Source of the DNA: Streptomyces xanthochromogenes
Lineage (GTDB): Bacteria > Actinomycetota > Actinomycetes > Streptomycetales > Streptomycetaceae
NCBI RefSeq assembly: GCF_014650455.1
Contig: NZ_BMUZ01000003.1
Span: 620,001-684,000 of the forward strand
Length of the DNA: 64,000 nt
Direction: 5' to 3'
Below are positions 34,216-42,411 of the stretch, one piece after another. The position numbers and the translations under genes were made by a program. The notes beneath the pieces were generated by a model. The model saw nothing but the letters and a program-made list of their open reading frames with translations, did not search any database and had not been told where the DNA came from. Positions within the stretch are counted from its first letter, which is position 1. Every line of letters begins with the position of its first letter.

Positions 34216-35133
34216 GTGTCCTCGTCCTTCCAGCCGGTCCTGGACCGCATCGCCACCGAGATCGCGGCCACCCCGGGCCGAGGCCGCCCGGCGGACTACA
34301 TCCCCGTACTCGCCTCGGTCGACCCCCGGCGCTTCGGGATGGCCGTCGCCGAGCTCGACGGCACGGTGTACGGGGTCGGCGACTGGCAGCACCCCTTCTC
34401 CACGCAGTCCATCACCAAGGTCTTCACCCTCGCGCTGTGTCTCGCGCGGGAGGGCGAGGAGCTGTGGGAGCACGTCGGCCGTGAGCCCTCCGGCAACCCG
34501 TTCAACTCCCTGGTGCAGCTGGAGTACGAGGCCGGCATCCCGCGCAACCCGTTCATCAACGCCGGTGCCCTAGTCGTGACCGACCGTCTCCAGTCCCTGA
34601 CCGGCGACGCGGCCGGCACCCTGCGCACCTTCCTGCGCGCCGAGTCCGGCAATCCGCGCCTCGGCTACGACGAGCAGGTCGTCGCATCCGAGGCCGCCCA
34701 CAGCGACCGCAACGCCGCGCTCGCCCACTTCATGGCCTCGTACGGCAACATCTCCACGCCGGTCCCCGAGCTCCTCGACCAGTACATCCGCCAGTGCGCC
34801 CTGGAGGCGTCCTGTGCGGACCTCGCGCGAGCCTCCGGTTTCCTGGCACGGCACGGGATACTGGCCGACGGTTCGTCCCTGCTCTCGCGCAGCCGGGCCA
34901 AGCAGATCAACGCGGTCATGCTGACCTGCGGGACCTACGACGCGGCGGGCGACTTCGCCCACCGCGTGGGCCTGCCCGGAAAGAGCGGTGTCGGCGGCGG
35001 CATCATCGCCGTGGTGCCCGGCCGCTGCACCCTCTGCGTCTGGAGCCCCGGCCTCGACGAACGGGGCAACTCGGTGGCGGGGGTCGCCGCCCTGGACCGC
35101 TTCACGACCCTGACCGGGCTCTCCGTCTTCTGA
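34216..35133 (+). CDS. glsA: Glutaminase A
   Basis: A 305-residue serine-dependent glutaminase. GTG at 34216 (VSSSFQPVLDRIA) is chosen; a TTG at 34210 sits closer to GGAG and is possible. Motifs: RGRPADYIPVLASVDPRRFGMAVAELDG, catalytic STQSITK (Ser-x-x-Lys) near 61-67, GNPFNSLVQLEYEAGIPRNPFINAGAL with the conserved Asn/Glu, and the C-terminal GKSGVGGGIIAVVPGR. It hydrolyses L-glutamine to glutamate and ammonia in the cytoplasm. There is no STAS or ankyrin extension. It lies 118 bases after the transporter gene on the same strand; glutamate supply for osmoadaptation would fit but is inference. Confidence 0.95.
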   Translation: MSSSFQPVLDRIATEIAATPGRGRPADYIPVLASVDPRRFGMAVAELDGTVYGVGDWQHPFSTQSITKVFTLALCLAREGEELWEHVGREPSGNPFNSLVQLEYEAGIPRNPFINAGALVVTDRLQSLTGDAAGTLRTFLRAESGNPRLGYDEQVVASEAAHSDRNAALAHFMASYGNISTPVPELLDQYIRQCALEASCADLARASGFLARHGILADGSSLLSRSRAKQINAVMLTCGTYDAAGDFAHRVGLPGKSGVGGGIIAVVPGRCTLCVWSPGLDERGNSVAGVAALDRFTTLTGLSVF

Positions 35134-35242
35134 CGAACTCCCAGGCCCGCCACCCTCACCGACCGTCAACTCCCCCGCGCTGCATGCGAGTTGGGGCAAC
35201 ACCTCACACCAGGTCGAACTCCCGACTCGTCACCCCCTTTCT

Positions 35243-35260
35243 GTACCTACTAGTATGTAC
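35243..35260. promoter_or_regulatory. Near-perfect palindrome GTACNTACTAGTANGTAC before tautomerase
   Basis: GTACCTACTAGTATGTAC has a perfect eight-base core TACTAGTA and matched GTAC ends. Only the C/T pair at positions 5 and 14 breaks symmetry. It lies 69 bases upstream of the tautomerase start, as an operator for a TetR- or MarR-type repressor would. The regulator gene is not next to it. Confidence 0.6.
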
Positions 35261-35328
35261 GAGCCATAGCCCGGCGCGGCCCGCCGCACCTCGGCCCCGC
35301 AGCCGGACCACCGCAGAGGGGAACCGAC

Positions 35329-35727
35329 ATGCCGTTTGTCCGGATAGACGCGCTGGGCGCCGACAGCGAGCGGCTCGACGCGCTCGGCCGCGCGGTGCAC
35401 GACGCCCTGGTCGAGGCGATCGGCATCCCGCCCGACGACCGGTTCCAGGTGCTGGTCGGTCACGACGGCACGCACAGCACCCTGCGCTACGACGACTACC
35501 TCGGCGTACGCCGGGACCACGGCATCGTGTTCGTGGCGATCACCCTGCGCGCCGGACGCACGCCGGGCCAGAAGCGGGTGCTCTACCGGCGGATCGCCGA
35601 ACTGGCCCACGCGTACGCCGGTACCGAGCCGCGCAATGTCTTCGTCACGCTCACCGAGAACGAGTCGATCGACTGGTCGCTCGGCGAAGGCGTGGCACAG
35701 TACGCGCCCGCACCCGAAACGCCGTAG
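35329..35727 (+). CDS. Tautomerase-family protein
   Basis: A 132-residue protein; ATG at 35329 follows GAGGGG. Pro2 directly after Met is the catalytic amino-terminal proline of 4-oxalocrotonate tautomerase-like enzymes once Met is removed. PFVRIDALGADSERLDALGRAVHDALVEAIGIPPDDRFQVL and the repeat-like second half HGIVFVAITLRAGRTPGQKRVLYRRIAELAHAYAGTEPRNVFVTLTENE show two fused beta-alpha-beta units (trimeric MSAD/MIF-like arrangement). The substrate is unknown. A palindromic operator candidate lies upstream. Confidence 0.9.
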   Translation: MPFVRIDALGADSERLDALGRAVHDALVEAIGIPPDDRFQVLVGHDGTHSTLRYDDYLGVRRDHGIVFVAITLRAGRTPGQKRVLYRRIAELAHAYAGTEPRNVFVTLTENESIDWSLGEGVAQYAPAPETP

Positions 35728-35765
35728 CCGGTCCGGCGCACGGCGGGCCCGGGGTCCGTCGGCGT

Positions 35766-35785
35766 CCCCGGTGCCCCCGCCGGGG
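35766..35785. terminator. Short hairpin between convergent tautomerase and MFS genes
   Basis: CCCCGG and CCGGGG flank an eight-base C-rich loop within the 63-base gap between stop codons. The stem is only 6 bp. Confidence 0.35.
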
Positions 35786-35790
35786 CGTGC

Positions 35791-37047
35791 TCAGCCACTG
35801 CCCGCCGCTGCCGGGGCCGGCTCGGGGACCGGTGTGCGGGCTGCTCGGGGCAGCAGGAGCGGGGTGGCCAGCATGAGGACTCCGGCGACGACGATCGCGG
35901 TGCGCGGGCCGGTCAGGCCGGCCAGCACGCCTCCGAGCGCCGTCAGGAGCGCGATGGTCGCCTTGCTGGTGACCGTCCACGCCGACAGCATGCGGGCCAC
36001 ACGGTCGGTGCCGGTCTGCTCAAGCCGGTAGGTGGCGAACACCGGGTTGAAGATTCCGCAGCTGGTGATCAGCCCGAGCTCGACCGTGACGACGAGTACG
36101 AGGCCGCCGGCACCGGGCCCGACGAGCGCCAGCCACGGCACCCAGCACGCGCGCAGCGCCCCGGAGGCCAGCAGAACCCTGCGCTGCCCGAACCGGACGA
36201 CGAGCCGGCGCGCGAGGCGTGAGCCGATGAGGCCGCCGATGCACGGGGCTCCGAACGCCAGGCCGTACTGCCAGGGCGCGAAGCCGAGGGAGCCGAGCAT
36301 GAGCGTGGCGAGCAGCGGGGCGGTCGTCATGATCAGGCCGTTGACCAGGATCGTGTTGAAGAGCAGGGGGCGCAGCGAGGGGTGCGTGAGGATGTGCCGC
36401 CAGCCTTCGAGCAGTTCGCCGCGCCGCAGCCGCGCGGACGTCCCGCTCCGCGCGGGCGGCGGCGCCTCCTTGCTGCCGATCGCCCGGATTCCCAGCGCCG
36501 AGAGCAGATAGCTGACCGCGTCGGCCGTCACGGTGGTCACGGGACCGAAGGCACCGATGGCGAATCCGCCGAGCGGTGGTCCGATCATGGTGGCGGTCCA
36601 GGAGGTGGACTCGAACCGTCCGTTCGCGATGAGCAGGTCCTCGGGCGCGACGAGCGACTTGAGGTGGGCCCCGCTGGCAGCCCTGAAAGCGATGTCGGCC
36701 ACGCCGACGACCACGGAGACGACGAGGAGCTGGGCGAAGCCGAGCAGACCGAGTGCGAAAGCCGCCGGGATGCTGAGGACGGCGGCGAACCGGATCAGGT
36801 CCATGGTGACCATCACCGGCCGCTTGGCGCGGAACTCGACCCACGGGCCGAGCGGGACCGCGAGCACCGTCCCGACCGCGAGCCCGGCGGCGGCGAGCGC
36901 CGACACCGCTGCCGGTCCGGCGTGCAGGACCAGGATGGCGATCAGCGGAAACGCGTCGAACGCCAGCATCGTGCCGACCGTGCTCACGCCGTACGCGGCC
37001 CACAGCCATCCGAACTGCCGCCCCAGCGACCGCCTCCTGCCCGCCAT
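35791..37047 (-). CDS. MFS exporter, EntS/MFS_3 type
   Basis: A 418-residue protein started at ATG 37045-37047; a GTG at 37065 adds six residues. Twelve hydrophobic segments begin at FGWLWAAYGVSTVGTMLAFDAFPLIAILVL. The loop VEFRAKRPVMVTMDLIRFAAV and the mid-domain SLVAPEDLLIANGRFESTSWTATMIGPPLGG are typical of the group that includes enterobactin exporter EntS and macrolide exporters. It is divergent from a LysR gene (243 bases apart), suggesting regulated export or resistance. The substrate is unknown. Confidence 0.87.
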   Translation of the reverse strand: MAGRRRSLGRQFGWLWAAYGVSTVGTMLAFDAFPLIAILVLHAGPAAVSALAAAGLAVGTVLAVPLGPWVEFRAKRPVMVTMDLIRFAAVLSIPAAFALGLLGFAQLLVVSVVVGVADIAFRAASGAHLKSLVAPEDLLIANGRFESTSWTATMIGPPLGGFAIGAFGPVTTVTADAVSYLLSALGIRAIGSKEAPPPARSGTSARLRRGELLEGWRHILTHPSLRPLLFNTILVNGLIMTTAPLLATLMLGSLGFAPWQYGLAFGAPCIGGLIGSRLARRLVVRFGQRRVLLASGALRACWVPWLALVGPGAGGLVLVVTVELGLITSCGIFNPVFATYRLEQTGTDRVARMLSAWTVTSKATIALLTALGGVLAGLTGPRTAIVVAGVLMLATPLLLPRAARTPVPEPAPAAAGSG

Positions 37048-37289
37048 GCCCAGTACACCTCTCACCCGCCCTGCGGAACCGCCGTGCGGAACCGGCCCTG
37101 TGGAACAACCCCACGTCGGCTCGTGAGATCCAAGCGATCGGCACAGAGGCAGGTCAAACAACCGGTCCGGCGGAAAGCCACAACCAGGCATTGTGCACCA
37201 GGCGTACCCGGCGGAACCGCCCGCCCGTGCCGGGCAGCCGGCCGACGCACCCGGCCCGGCCCCGCGGGGATGCCCTAGGATCGCCCGCC

Positions 37290-38276
37290 GTGGATCTCAA
37301 CGCCGTACGCACCTATGTCGCCGTCGCGGACGCGGGGCAGTTCCAGAAGGCCGCCACCGATCTCGCGATCAGCCAGCAGGCCGTCTCCAAACGCGTCGCC
37401 ACGCTGGAGAAGGAGCTCGGGGTGCGGCTTTTGACCCGGACCGCATCCGGCGCCCGGCCGACCATCGACGGCCAGGCCTTCCTGCCGCATGCCCGCGCAC
37501 TGCTCCAGGCCGAGGAGCGGGCGGCAGCTTCGGTCCGGCCCGGCCACCGTGCGCTGCGCGTCGACGTGATCGGCCGCCGCCTCGCACCCGCCGATCTGCT
37601 GCGCGGCTTCCACCGTGCACACCCCGGGACCGAGCTCGACGTGGTCACGCTCTTCGACGCGGACGCGGCCTTCGCCGCCGTACGCTCCGGCACGATCGAC
37701 GCGTCGTTCCGCGCGGTCACCGTGACCGAGCGGGAACTGCCCGACGGGATCACGACCGCCCGGGTGCACGACGAGCCCGTACAGCTGCTGACCGGCCCGG
37801 GCCACGCCCTCGCCCACGCCCGCGCGGTCAGCCCCGCCGAGCTCGTCGGGCACCGGATCTGGATGCCCGGCCTCGTCGCGGGGACCGAATGGGCCGCGTA
37901 CTACGACGCGCTCGCGGTGGCCTTCGGCCTCACCATCGAGGCGACCGGCCCCGATTTCGGTACCGAGCCGCTCCTCGACACCATCGCCGGCTCCGCCGTG
38001 CTGGCGACCCTCGTCGGCGAGCAGACCCGGTTCGCCTGGCCGGCCGACCAGGGCCTGCGGCGCATTCCCCTCGTCGATCCGACACCGGTCTATCCGCACT
38101 CCTTGATCTGGCGCAGCGACAACCCGCATCCCGCACTCGCGGCACTGCGCGGCCACCTCGCCTCCGCCTTCCCCGCGGAGCAGAGCAACTCATCTTCCTG
38201 GTCGCCCAGTTGGGTGCGCATGAGGACACCGGCGCAACGCTTCGGCGCGGACGGCGAGTCGTTCCACCGGACCTGA
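37290..38276 (+). CDS. LysR-family transcriptional regulator
   Basis: A 328-residue protein; GTG at 37290 (VDLNAVRTYVAVADAGQFQKAA) fits the usual LysR start, though no strong ribosome site is seen. Helix-turn-helix at about 15-60 (AATDLAISQQAVSKRVATLEKELGVRLLTRTASGARPTIDGQAFL). The effector domain follows (LRVDVIGRRLAPADLLRGFHRAHPGTELDVVTLFDADAAFAAVRSGTIDASFRAV). The last 35 residues (SNSSSWSPSWVRMRTPAQRFG) are unlike typical LysR tails and might reflect a late frame change. It probably controls the divergent exporter and possibly the amidase downstream. Confidence 0.9.
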   Translation: MDLNAVRTYVAVADAGQFQKAATDLAISQQAVSKRVATLEKELGVRLLTRTASGARPTIDGQAFLPHARALLQAEERAAASVRPGHRALRVDVIGRRLAPADLLRGFHRAHPGTELDVVTLFDADAAFAAVRSGTIDASFRAVTVTERELPDGITTARVHDEPVQLLTGPGHALAHARAVSPAELVGHRIWMPGLVAGTEWAAYYDALAVAFGLTIEATGPDFGTEPLLDTIAGSAVLATLVGEQTRFAWPADQGLRRIPLVDPTPVYPHSLIWRSDNPHPALAALRGHLASAFPAEQSNSSSWSPSWVRMRTPAQRFGADGESFHRT

Positions 38277-38395
38277 CGGAACCCGGCCGGTGCCGAACGG
38301 GCCGCCCTGAAGATCGCGGTATCGACAGGAGGCGTACGACCGTACACAGTGGCCTCCTCGGTCTTCGTGACCACACCAGCAGACGAGGAGCCACC

Positions 38396-39784
38396 GTGAC
38401 GCAGTGGGCAGGCCGGACCGCCGTCGAGATAGCCGAGGCGGTGCGCCGCAAGGAGGTGACGCCCCGAGAGGTCGTCGCCCGCCATCTGGCCCGCATCGCC
38501 GAAGCGAACGACCGCATCGGGGCGTTCCGCGTGGTGCGCGCCACCGCCGCGCTCGCTGAGGCGGACGCGGTCGGCGACCGTACGGATCTGGACCGACTGC
38601 CGCTCGCGGGCGTGCCGGTGGCCGTCAAGGACAACCTGCCGGTACGCGGCGAGAGCACCCGCAACGGTTCCGCGGCCACCTCCACGGCTCCGGCCGCCGC
38701 CGACCATGTCACCGTGGCCCGGCTGCGGGCGGCCGGCGCGATCGTGGTGGGGCTCACCCACGTGCCCGAGCTGTGCGTCTTCGGCACGACGGACGGGGTG
38801 CACGGCACGGCCCGCAACCCGTGGGACCCGACGCGCACGGCGGGCGGCTCCTCCGGGGGCAGCGCCGCCGCGGTGGCGGCCGGCCTCGTACCCATCGCGC
38901 TCGGCAACGACGGCATGGGCTCCCTGCGCATCCCCGCCGCGCACTGCGGCCTCATCGGCCTCAAGCCGGGCACCGGGCGCATCCCCTTCGATCTCCACGG
39001 CGGCTGGTTCGGGATGTCGGAGCACGGCCCGCTGGCGACGACCGCCGCGGACGCCCGGCTGATGTTCTCGGTGCTCGCCGATGAGCCCGTCGGGCCGGAC
39101 GGCTCAAACGGTGCGTCCCGCGGTGAGCCGGACGCCCCGCGGAGGCTCAACATCGCCTTCTCCACCCGCAGTCCGATCCTGGGCGTCCGCGTCGGCGCCG
39201 CCTGTGCGGCGCTCGCCCGCCGGGCCGCCCGCACCCTCTCGGGCGCGGGCCACCACGTGGCGACCGCCCATCCGCCCTACCCGCTGTCCTTCGGAACGGC
39301 CGTCCTCGCCCGCTGGACCGGAGGGGTCGCGCAGGAAGCCGAAGGCCTCGATCCGCACCTGCTCGCTCCGCGTACCCGGCACCACGTCCGGGCAGGGCGG
39401 CTGGCCGAGCGGCTCGGCATGCTGCGTACCGACCACCGGGCCGCGCTGAACGAACGCCTCAAGCCGTTCTTCGAGGAGTACGACGTGCTGCTCACCCCGG
39501 CCCTCGCCCGCCCGGGACCGGCGGCCGAGGCCTGGCACGAGCGCGGCTGGGTGACCAACATGCTGGTCAACACCGCCTGCTCGCCGATGACTCCGCCGTG
39601 GAACCTCTCGGGCCGCCCGGCGCTCGCGATGCCGTTCGGCTCACTGCCTTCGGGGCTGCCCGGGTCGGTCCAGCTCGTGGGACGGCCCGGCTCCGAGCAT
39701 CAACTCCTGGACCTGGCGGCTCAGTTGGAGGAGCTGCACCCCTGGCGGCGCACCGCATCCGGAGAGACGACGAGCGCCCCCTGA
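38396..39784 (+). CDS. Amidase-signature enzyme
   Basis: A 462-residue protein; GTG at 38396 behind GAGGAG. The catalytic triad of the family is intact: Lys78 in VAVKDN, cis-Ser153 in GGSSGGSAAAVAAG and nucleophile Ser176 in GMGSLRIPAAHCGLIGLKP. The C-terminal NTACSPMTPPWNLSGRPALAMPFG is typical. Possible substrates include aryl or aliphatic amides, peptide amides and 6-aminohexanoate dimers. It is not GatA, because there is no gatBC and the C-terminus differs. It follows the LysR gene in the same direction. Confidence 0.92.
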   Translation: MTQWAGRTAVEIAEAVRRKEVTPREVVARHLARIAEANDRIGAFRVVRATAALAEADAVGDRTDLDRLPLAGVPVAVKDNLPVRGESTRNGSAATSTAPAAADHVTVARLRAAGAIVVGLTHVPELCVFGTTDGVHGTARNPWDPTRTAGGSSGGSAAAVAAGLVPIALGNDGMGSLRIPAAHCGLIGLKPGTGRIPFDLHGGWFGMSEHGPLATTAADARLMFSVLADEPVGPDGSNGASRGEPDAPRRLNIAFSTRSPILGVRVGAACAALARRAARTLSGAGHHVATAHPPYPLSFGTAVLARWTGGVAQEAEGLDPHLLAPRTRHHVRAGRLAERLGMLRTDHRAALNERLKPFFEEYDVLLTPALARPGPAAEAWHERGWVTNMLVNTACSPMTPPWNLSGRPALAMPFGSLPSGLPGSVQLVGRPGSEHQLLDLAAQLEELHPWRRTASGETTSAP

Positions 39785-39921
39785 AGGTGAAGCTTCAACA
39801 GACGCACAGGTCAAGGGAGTTGACGGAATGCGAAGGTGACCACGGCCGCACGGGCGTGGCATGATCATCTTCACGTTACCTGTCGGTAATGGCCACCCCC
39901 CAACCTGAAGGTCACACCTCC

Positions 39922-41334
39922 GTGCGCATGCTCACCAGACGCCTCCTGCTTCCCGGCCTCACCGCGCTCGCGCTGGCCGGCACCGGGTGCTCGGCGCCCG
40001 CCGCCCCCGTGGCGGCCGGGCCGGGAGGCGCCACCACCCCCGCGTCGAAGGCGACCGGCGGGGATCAGCGGCTCGAAGTGGATGCCGCCGCCCCGCAGGG
40101 GTCGATCGCGCCCACGCCGCTGGCCCGGGCCCACAGCGGCAAGGGCCGGCCGGAGAAATCCGCGCTGAAGGTCGCCTCGTACGACAGGGCGAGCGGACGC
40201 GCCGTCATATCCGCCGCCCCGCCCGGCCACAGCGCCAAGCCCAGCCACTCCCCCGCGCCGGGCAAGCCCGCAGACAAGCCCGTCGCGGTGGGCGACGTCA
40301 TCGCCAGCGCGCCCGCGCCCGGCGCGCCCGACGGCCTGCTCGCGAAGGTCACCGAAGTCGTGGGCAGGAGCGAGGAGGGCACCGAGGTGAAGACCGCCCC
40401 CGCCACCCTCGCGTCCGTCCTCAAGGACGACAGGGCCGAAGGCAAGGTGCCGGTCGACCCCGCGTCGGTCAGCGTGGTGCCCCTGATGAAGGGCGTCACC
40501 TTCTCGTGGGCCAGGAGTCAGGGCGCGCGCTTCGGGCCGCAGGGCGCGAAGCTGCCCCTCGGCAGTCTGCGCCTCGATGTGAACGCCGGGGTGAACACCG
40601 CCAAGGACGCCCCCGCCTCGGCCGCGGCGTCGGTCTCCGGCTTCCTCCAGCTCACCCCGCAGGTGGAGTTCGCGTACGGCGGAAGCAAGGACGGCGGGCC
40701 CGGACCGAGTTCGGCCTTCCTCGGCATGAGCGGGGACTGGTCGTCGCGGTGGGCGCTCAAGGGCCGTGCGGCCGCGAGCACGGGCGCGCCCCAGCGCATC
40801 CCCTTCGCCAAGCTGCACAGCGCCCCCGTCATCCAGGTGGGCCCGGTGCCCGTCGTCGTCAACCTCGACCTGACCTGTTACGTGCAGGTGGCGGCCGACG
40901 GCCACGCCACCCTCGACGTCCAGCAGGACGTCAAGGGCGACTTCCGGGTGGGCGGCAGCTACGCGACGGCCAAGGGCTGGGCCCCGGTCAGCACGTCGGA
41001 CGTGCACAGCACCCCGGTGAACGCGAGCGTCTCGGCGGCCGGGACCGTCAAGGGCGCGCTCGGCGCGGAGGCGTCCGTCGGCCTGTACGGCGCCCTCGGC
41101 GTCACCGCGGACGTGGCCCCTTATCTGCGCGGCGCGGGAGACGCCAAGGCCGTCGCCTCCAGTGACGGGAAGTCCTCCGCGCACGCCTCCTGGGCGGTGT
41201 ACGGCGGCTTCGACCTGGCCGGCCGGCTCGACTTCCACCTGTCCCTGTTCGGCACACCGGTCATCGAGCACCGCATTCCGCTGGGCGCGCTCCACCGCGA
41301 GTGGGCCCTCGCGAAGGGGCAGAGCGCGGTGTGA
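39922..41334 (+). CDS. Secreted, probably lipid-anchored beta-rich protein of unknown function
   Basis: A 470-residue protein. GTG at 39922 is preferred (GAAGG upstream); an ATG follows at 39928. Signal RRLLLPGLTALALAGTGC with Cys at a lipobox-like position (about residue 20) suggests a lipoprotein, though GTGC is a poor lipobox. Residues 20-120 are Pro/Ala/Ser-rich and disordered (SAKPSHSPAPGKPADKPVAVG). The remainder is rich in beta strands with GAEASVGLYGALGVTADVAPYLRGAG and repeated Gly/Asp turns. I do not recognise the family. Similar large secreted proteins occur in Streptomyces. The gene stands alone and converges, with only 3 bases between, on the methyltransferase gene. Confidence 0.72.
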   Translation: MRMLTRRLLLPGLTALALAGTGCSAPAAPVAAGPGGATTPASKATGGDQRLEVDAAAPQGSIAPTPLARAHSGKGRPEKSALKVASYDRASGRAVISAAPPGHSAKPSHSPAPGKPADKPVAVGDVIASAPAPGAPDGLLAKVTEVVGRSEEGTEVKTAPATLASVLKDDRAEGKVPVDPASVSVVPLMKGVTFSWARSQGARFGPQGAKLPLGSLRLDVNAGVNTAKDAPASAAASVSGFLQLTPQVEFAYGGSKDGGPGPSSAFLGMSGDWSSRWALKGRAAASTGAPQRIPFAKLHSAPVIQVGPVPVVVNLDLTCYVQVAADGHATLDVQQDVKGDFRVGGSYATAKGWAPVSTSDVHSTPVNASVSAAGTVKGALGAEASVGLYGALGVTADVAPYLRGAGDAKAVASSDGKSSAHASWAVYGGFDLAGRLDFHLSLFGTPVIEHRIPLGALHREWALAKGQSAV

Positions 41335-41337
41335 CCG

Positions 41338-42264
41338 CTACACGGGGCGTACGCCCGTGTGGACCGTGGTGGCGGAGAGCAGGAAGGCATCGGTCCGGCG
41401 CAGGATGCCCTCGGGCGCGTCGGCGTCGAGCAGCAGGTCGAGGGTCTTGATGTCGGCCTCGTCCAGGGACTCGCTCATCATCTCCCTCAGGCGGGTCAGC
41501 TGGGCGTGCAGGAAGGTGCGGGCAGCCTCGTCCAAGGGCGCCGGCAGATCCAGGAGCAGGGTGAAGCTCGCGATCCCGGTGAGCCCGGCGCGGCCGAACA
41601 TCGCGGGCCAGTCCTCGACCACCGCGGTGCTGCCGGGCAGTTCGGACCGCATGATCTCGAACCAGTACTCCTGGGCGGCGTCGAGCCTCGCCTGCAGTCC
41701 GGGGCGCCCGGTGCCGATGTCACGCGGAAGGAAGCGCATCGGCAGGCCGCCCTCCGCCACCGCGAGCATCCCGCCGGGGTTCAGCGCCCCGGCGAGCGCG
41801 TCGAGGACGCCCTGCTGATCGCCGATGTGGTGCACGGCCTTGCTGCTCCAGATCAGATCGGCCGTGCCGAGCGCGCCGTCCAGGCCGTCGGGGAGTTCGG
41901 CGTGCCGGACGGCGACGCGCTCGCCCACGCCGAGCCGCTCGGCGCGGTCCCGGGTGTGGGTGAGCAGTGCGGCGGCGCCGTCCACCGCGACCGTCTCGGC
42001 GGCCGGGAAGGTCTCGGCCAGCACACAGGTCATCACGCCCGGACCGCTGCCGATGTCGAGGACCCGTCGGACCTCCCGCTCCGGGCCGAGCAGTTCGCTC
42101 AGGCGGCCCGCCGTCCGGCGCAGGACCGGGAGCTGGAGTTCGCCGCTGTTCACGAGATGGGCGGCCATGACCTCCCAGTCGAGGTCCCCGTGCTGGTGGC
42201 CGTGGGCGTGTGCGTGGTCTTGTGCCTGGTCTTGTGCATGTCCGGAATCGTTGTGTGCGCTCAT
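41338..42264 (-). CDS. Class I SAM-dependent methyltransferase with His-rich N-terminus
   Basis: A 308-residue protein with ATG at 42264. The first 28 residues are extremely His/Asp/Gln-rich (HAQDQAQDHAHAHGHQHGD), a probable metal-binding tail absent from most relatives. The Rossmann methyltransferase core follows: motif I VRRVLDIGSGPGVMTCVLAE (about 67-86), VAVDGAAALLTHTRDRAERLG, motif IV-like LPDGLDGALGTADLIWSSKAVHHIGDQQG, LNPGGMLAVAEGG. The C-terminal third is helical, as in Methyltransf_12/25 types. The substrate is unknown. It is divergent from the cystathionine synthase gene (147 bases). Confidence 0.88.
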   Translation of the reverse strand: MSAHNDSGHAQDQAQDHAHAHGHQHGDLDWEVMAAHLVNSGELQLPVLRRTAGRLSELLGPEREVRRVLDIGSGPGVMTCVLAETFPAAETVAVDGAAALLTHTRDRAERLGVGERVAVRHAELPDGLDGALGTADLIWSSKAVHHIGDQQGVLDALAGALNPGGMLAVAEGGLPMRFLPRDIGTGRPGLQARLDAAQEYWFEIMRSELPGSTAVVEDWPAMFGRAGLTGIASFTLLLDLPAPLDEAARTFLHAQLTRLREMMSESLDEADIKTLDLLLDADAPEGILRRTDAFLLSATTVHTGVRPV

Positions 42265-42411
42265 GCGGACGAGCCTGCGCCCGCCGGGCGGCCCACGGCA
42301 ACTTTCGTTGCTGATTCCGGGACGCCGGGCGCACTCCCGGGCCTCCCTTCACCCCAACTCGACACCCGGGTACGGCGTTTGCTGCGCCTGGCCGTTGGCT
42401 AGGGTGCCGTG

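Noticed and set aside
37290..38276. Frameshift in the LysR gene tail
   Set aside because: The last 35 residues look unusual, but both domains are complete and LysR tails vary, so the gene is kept as intact.
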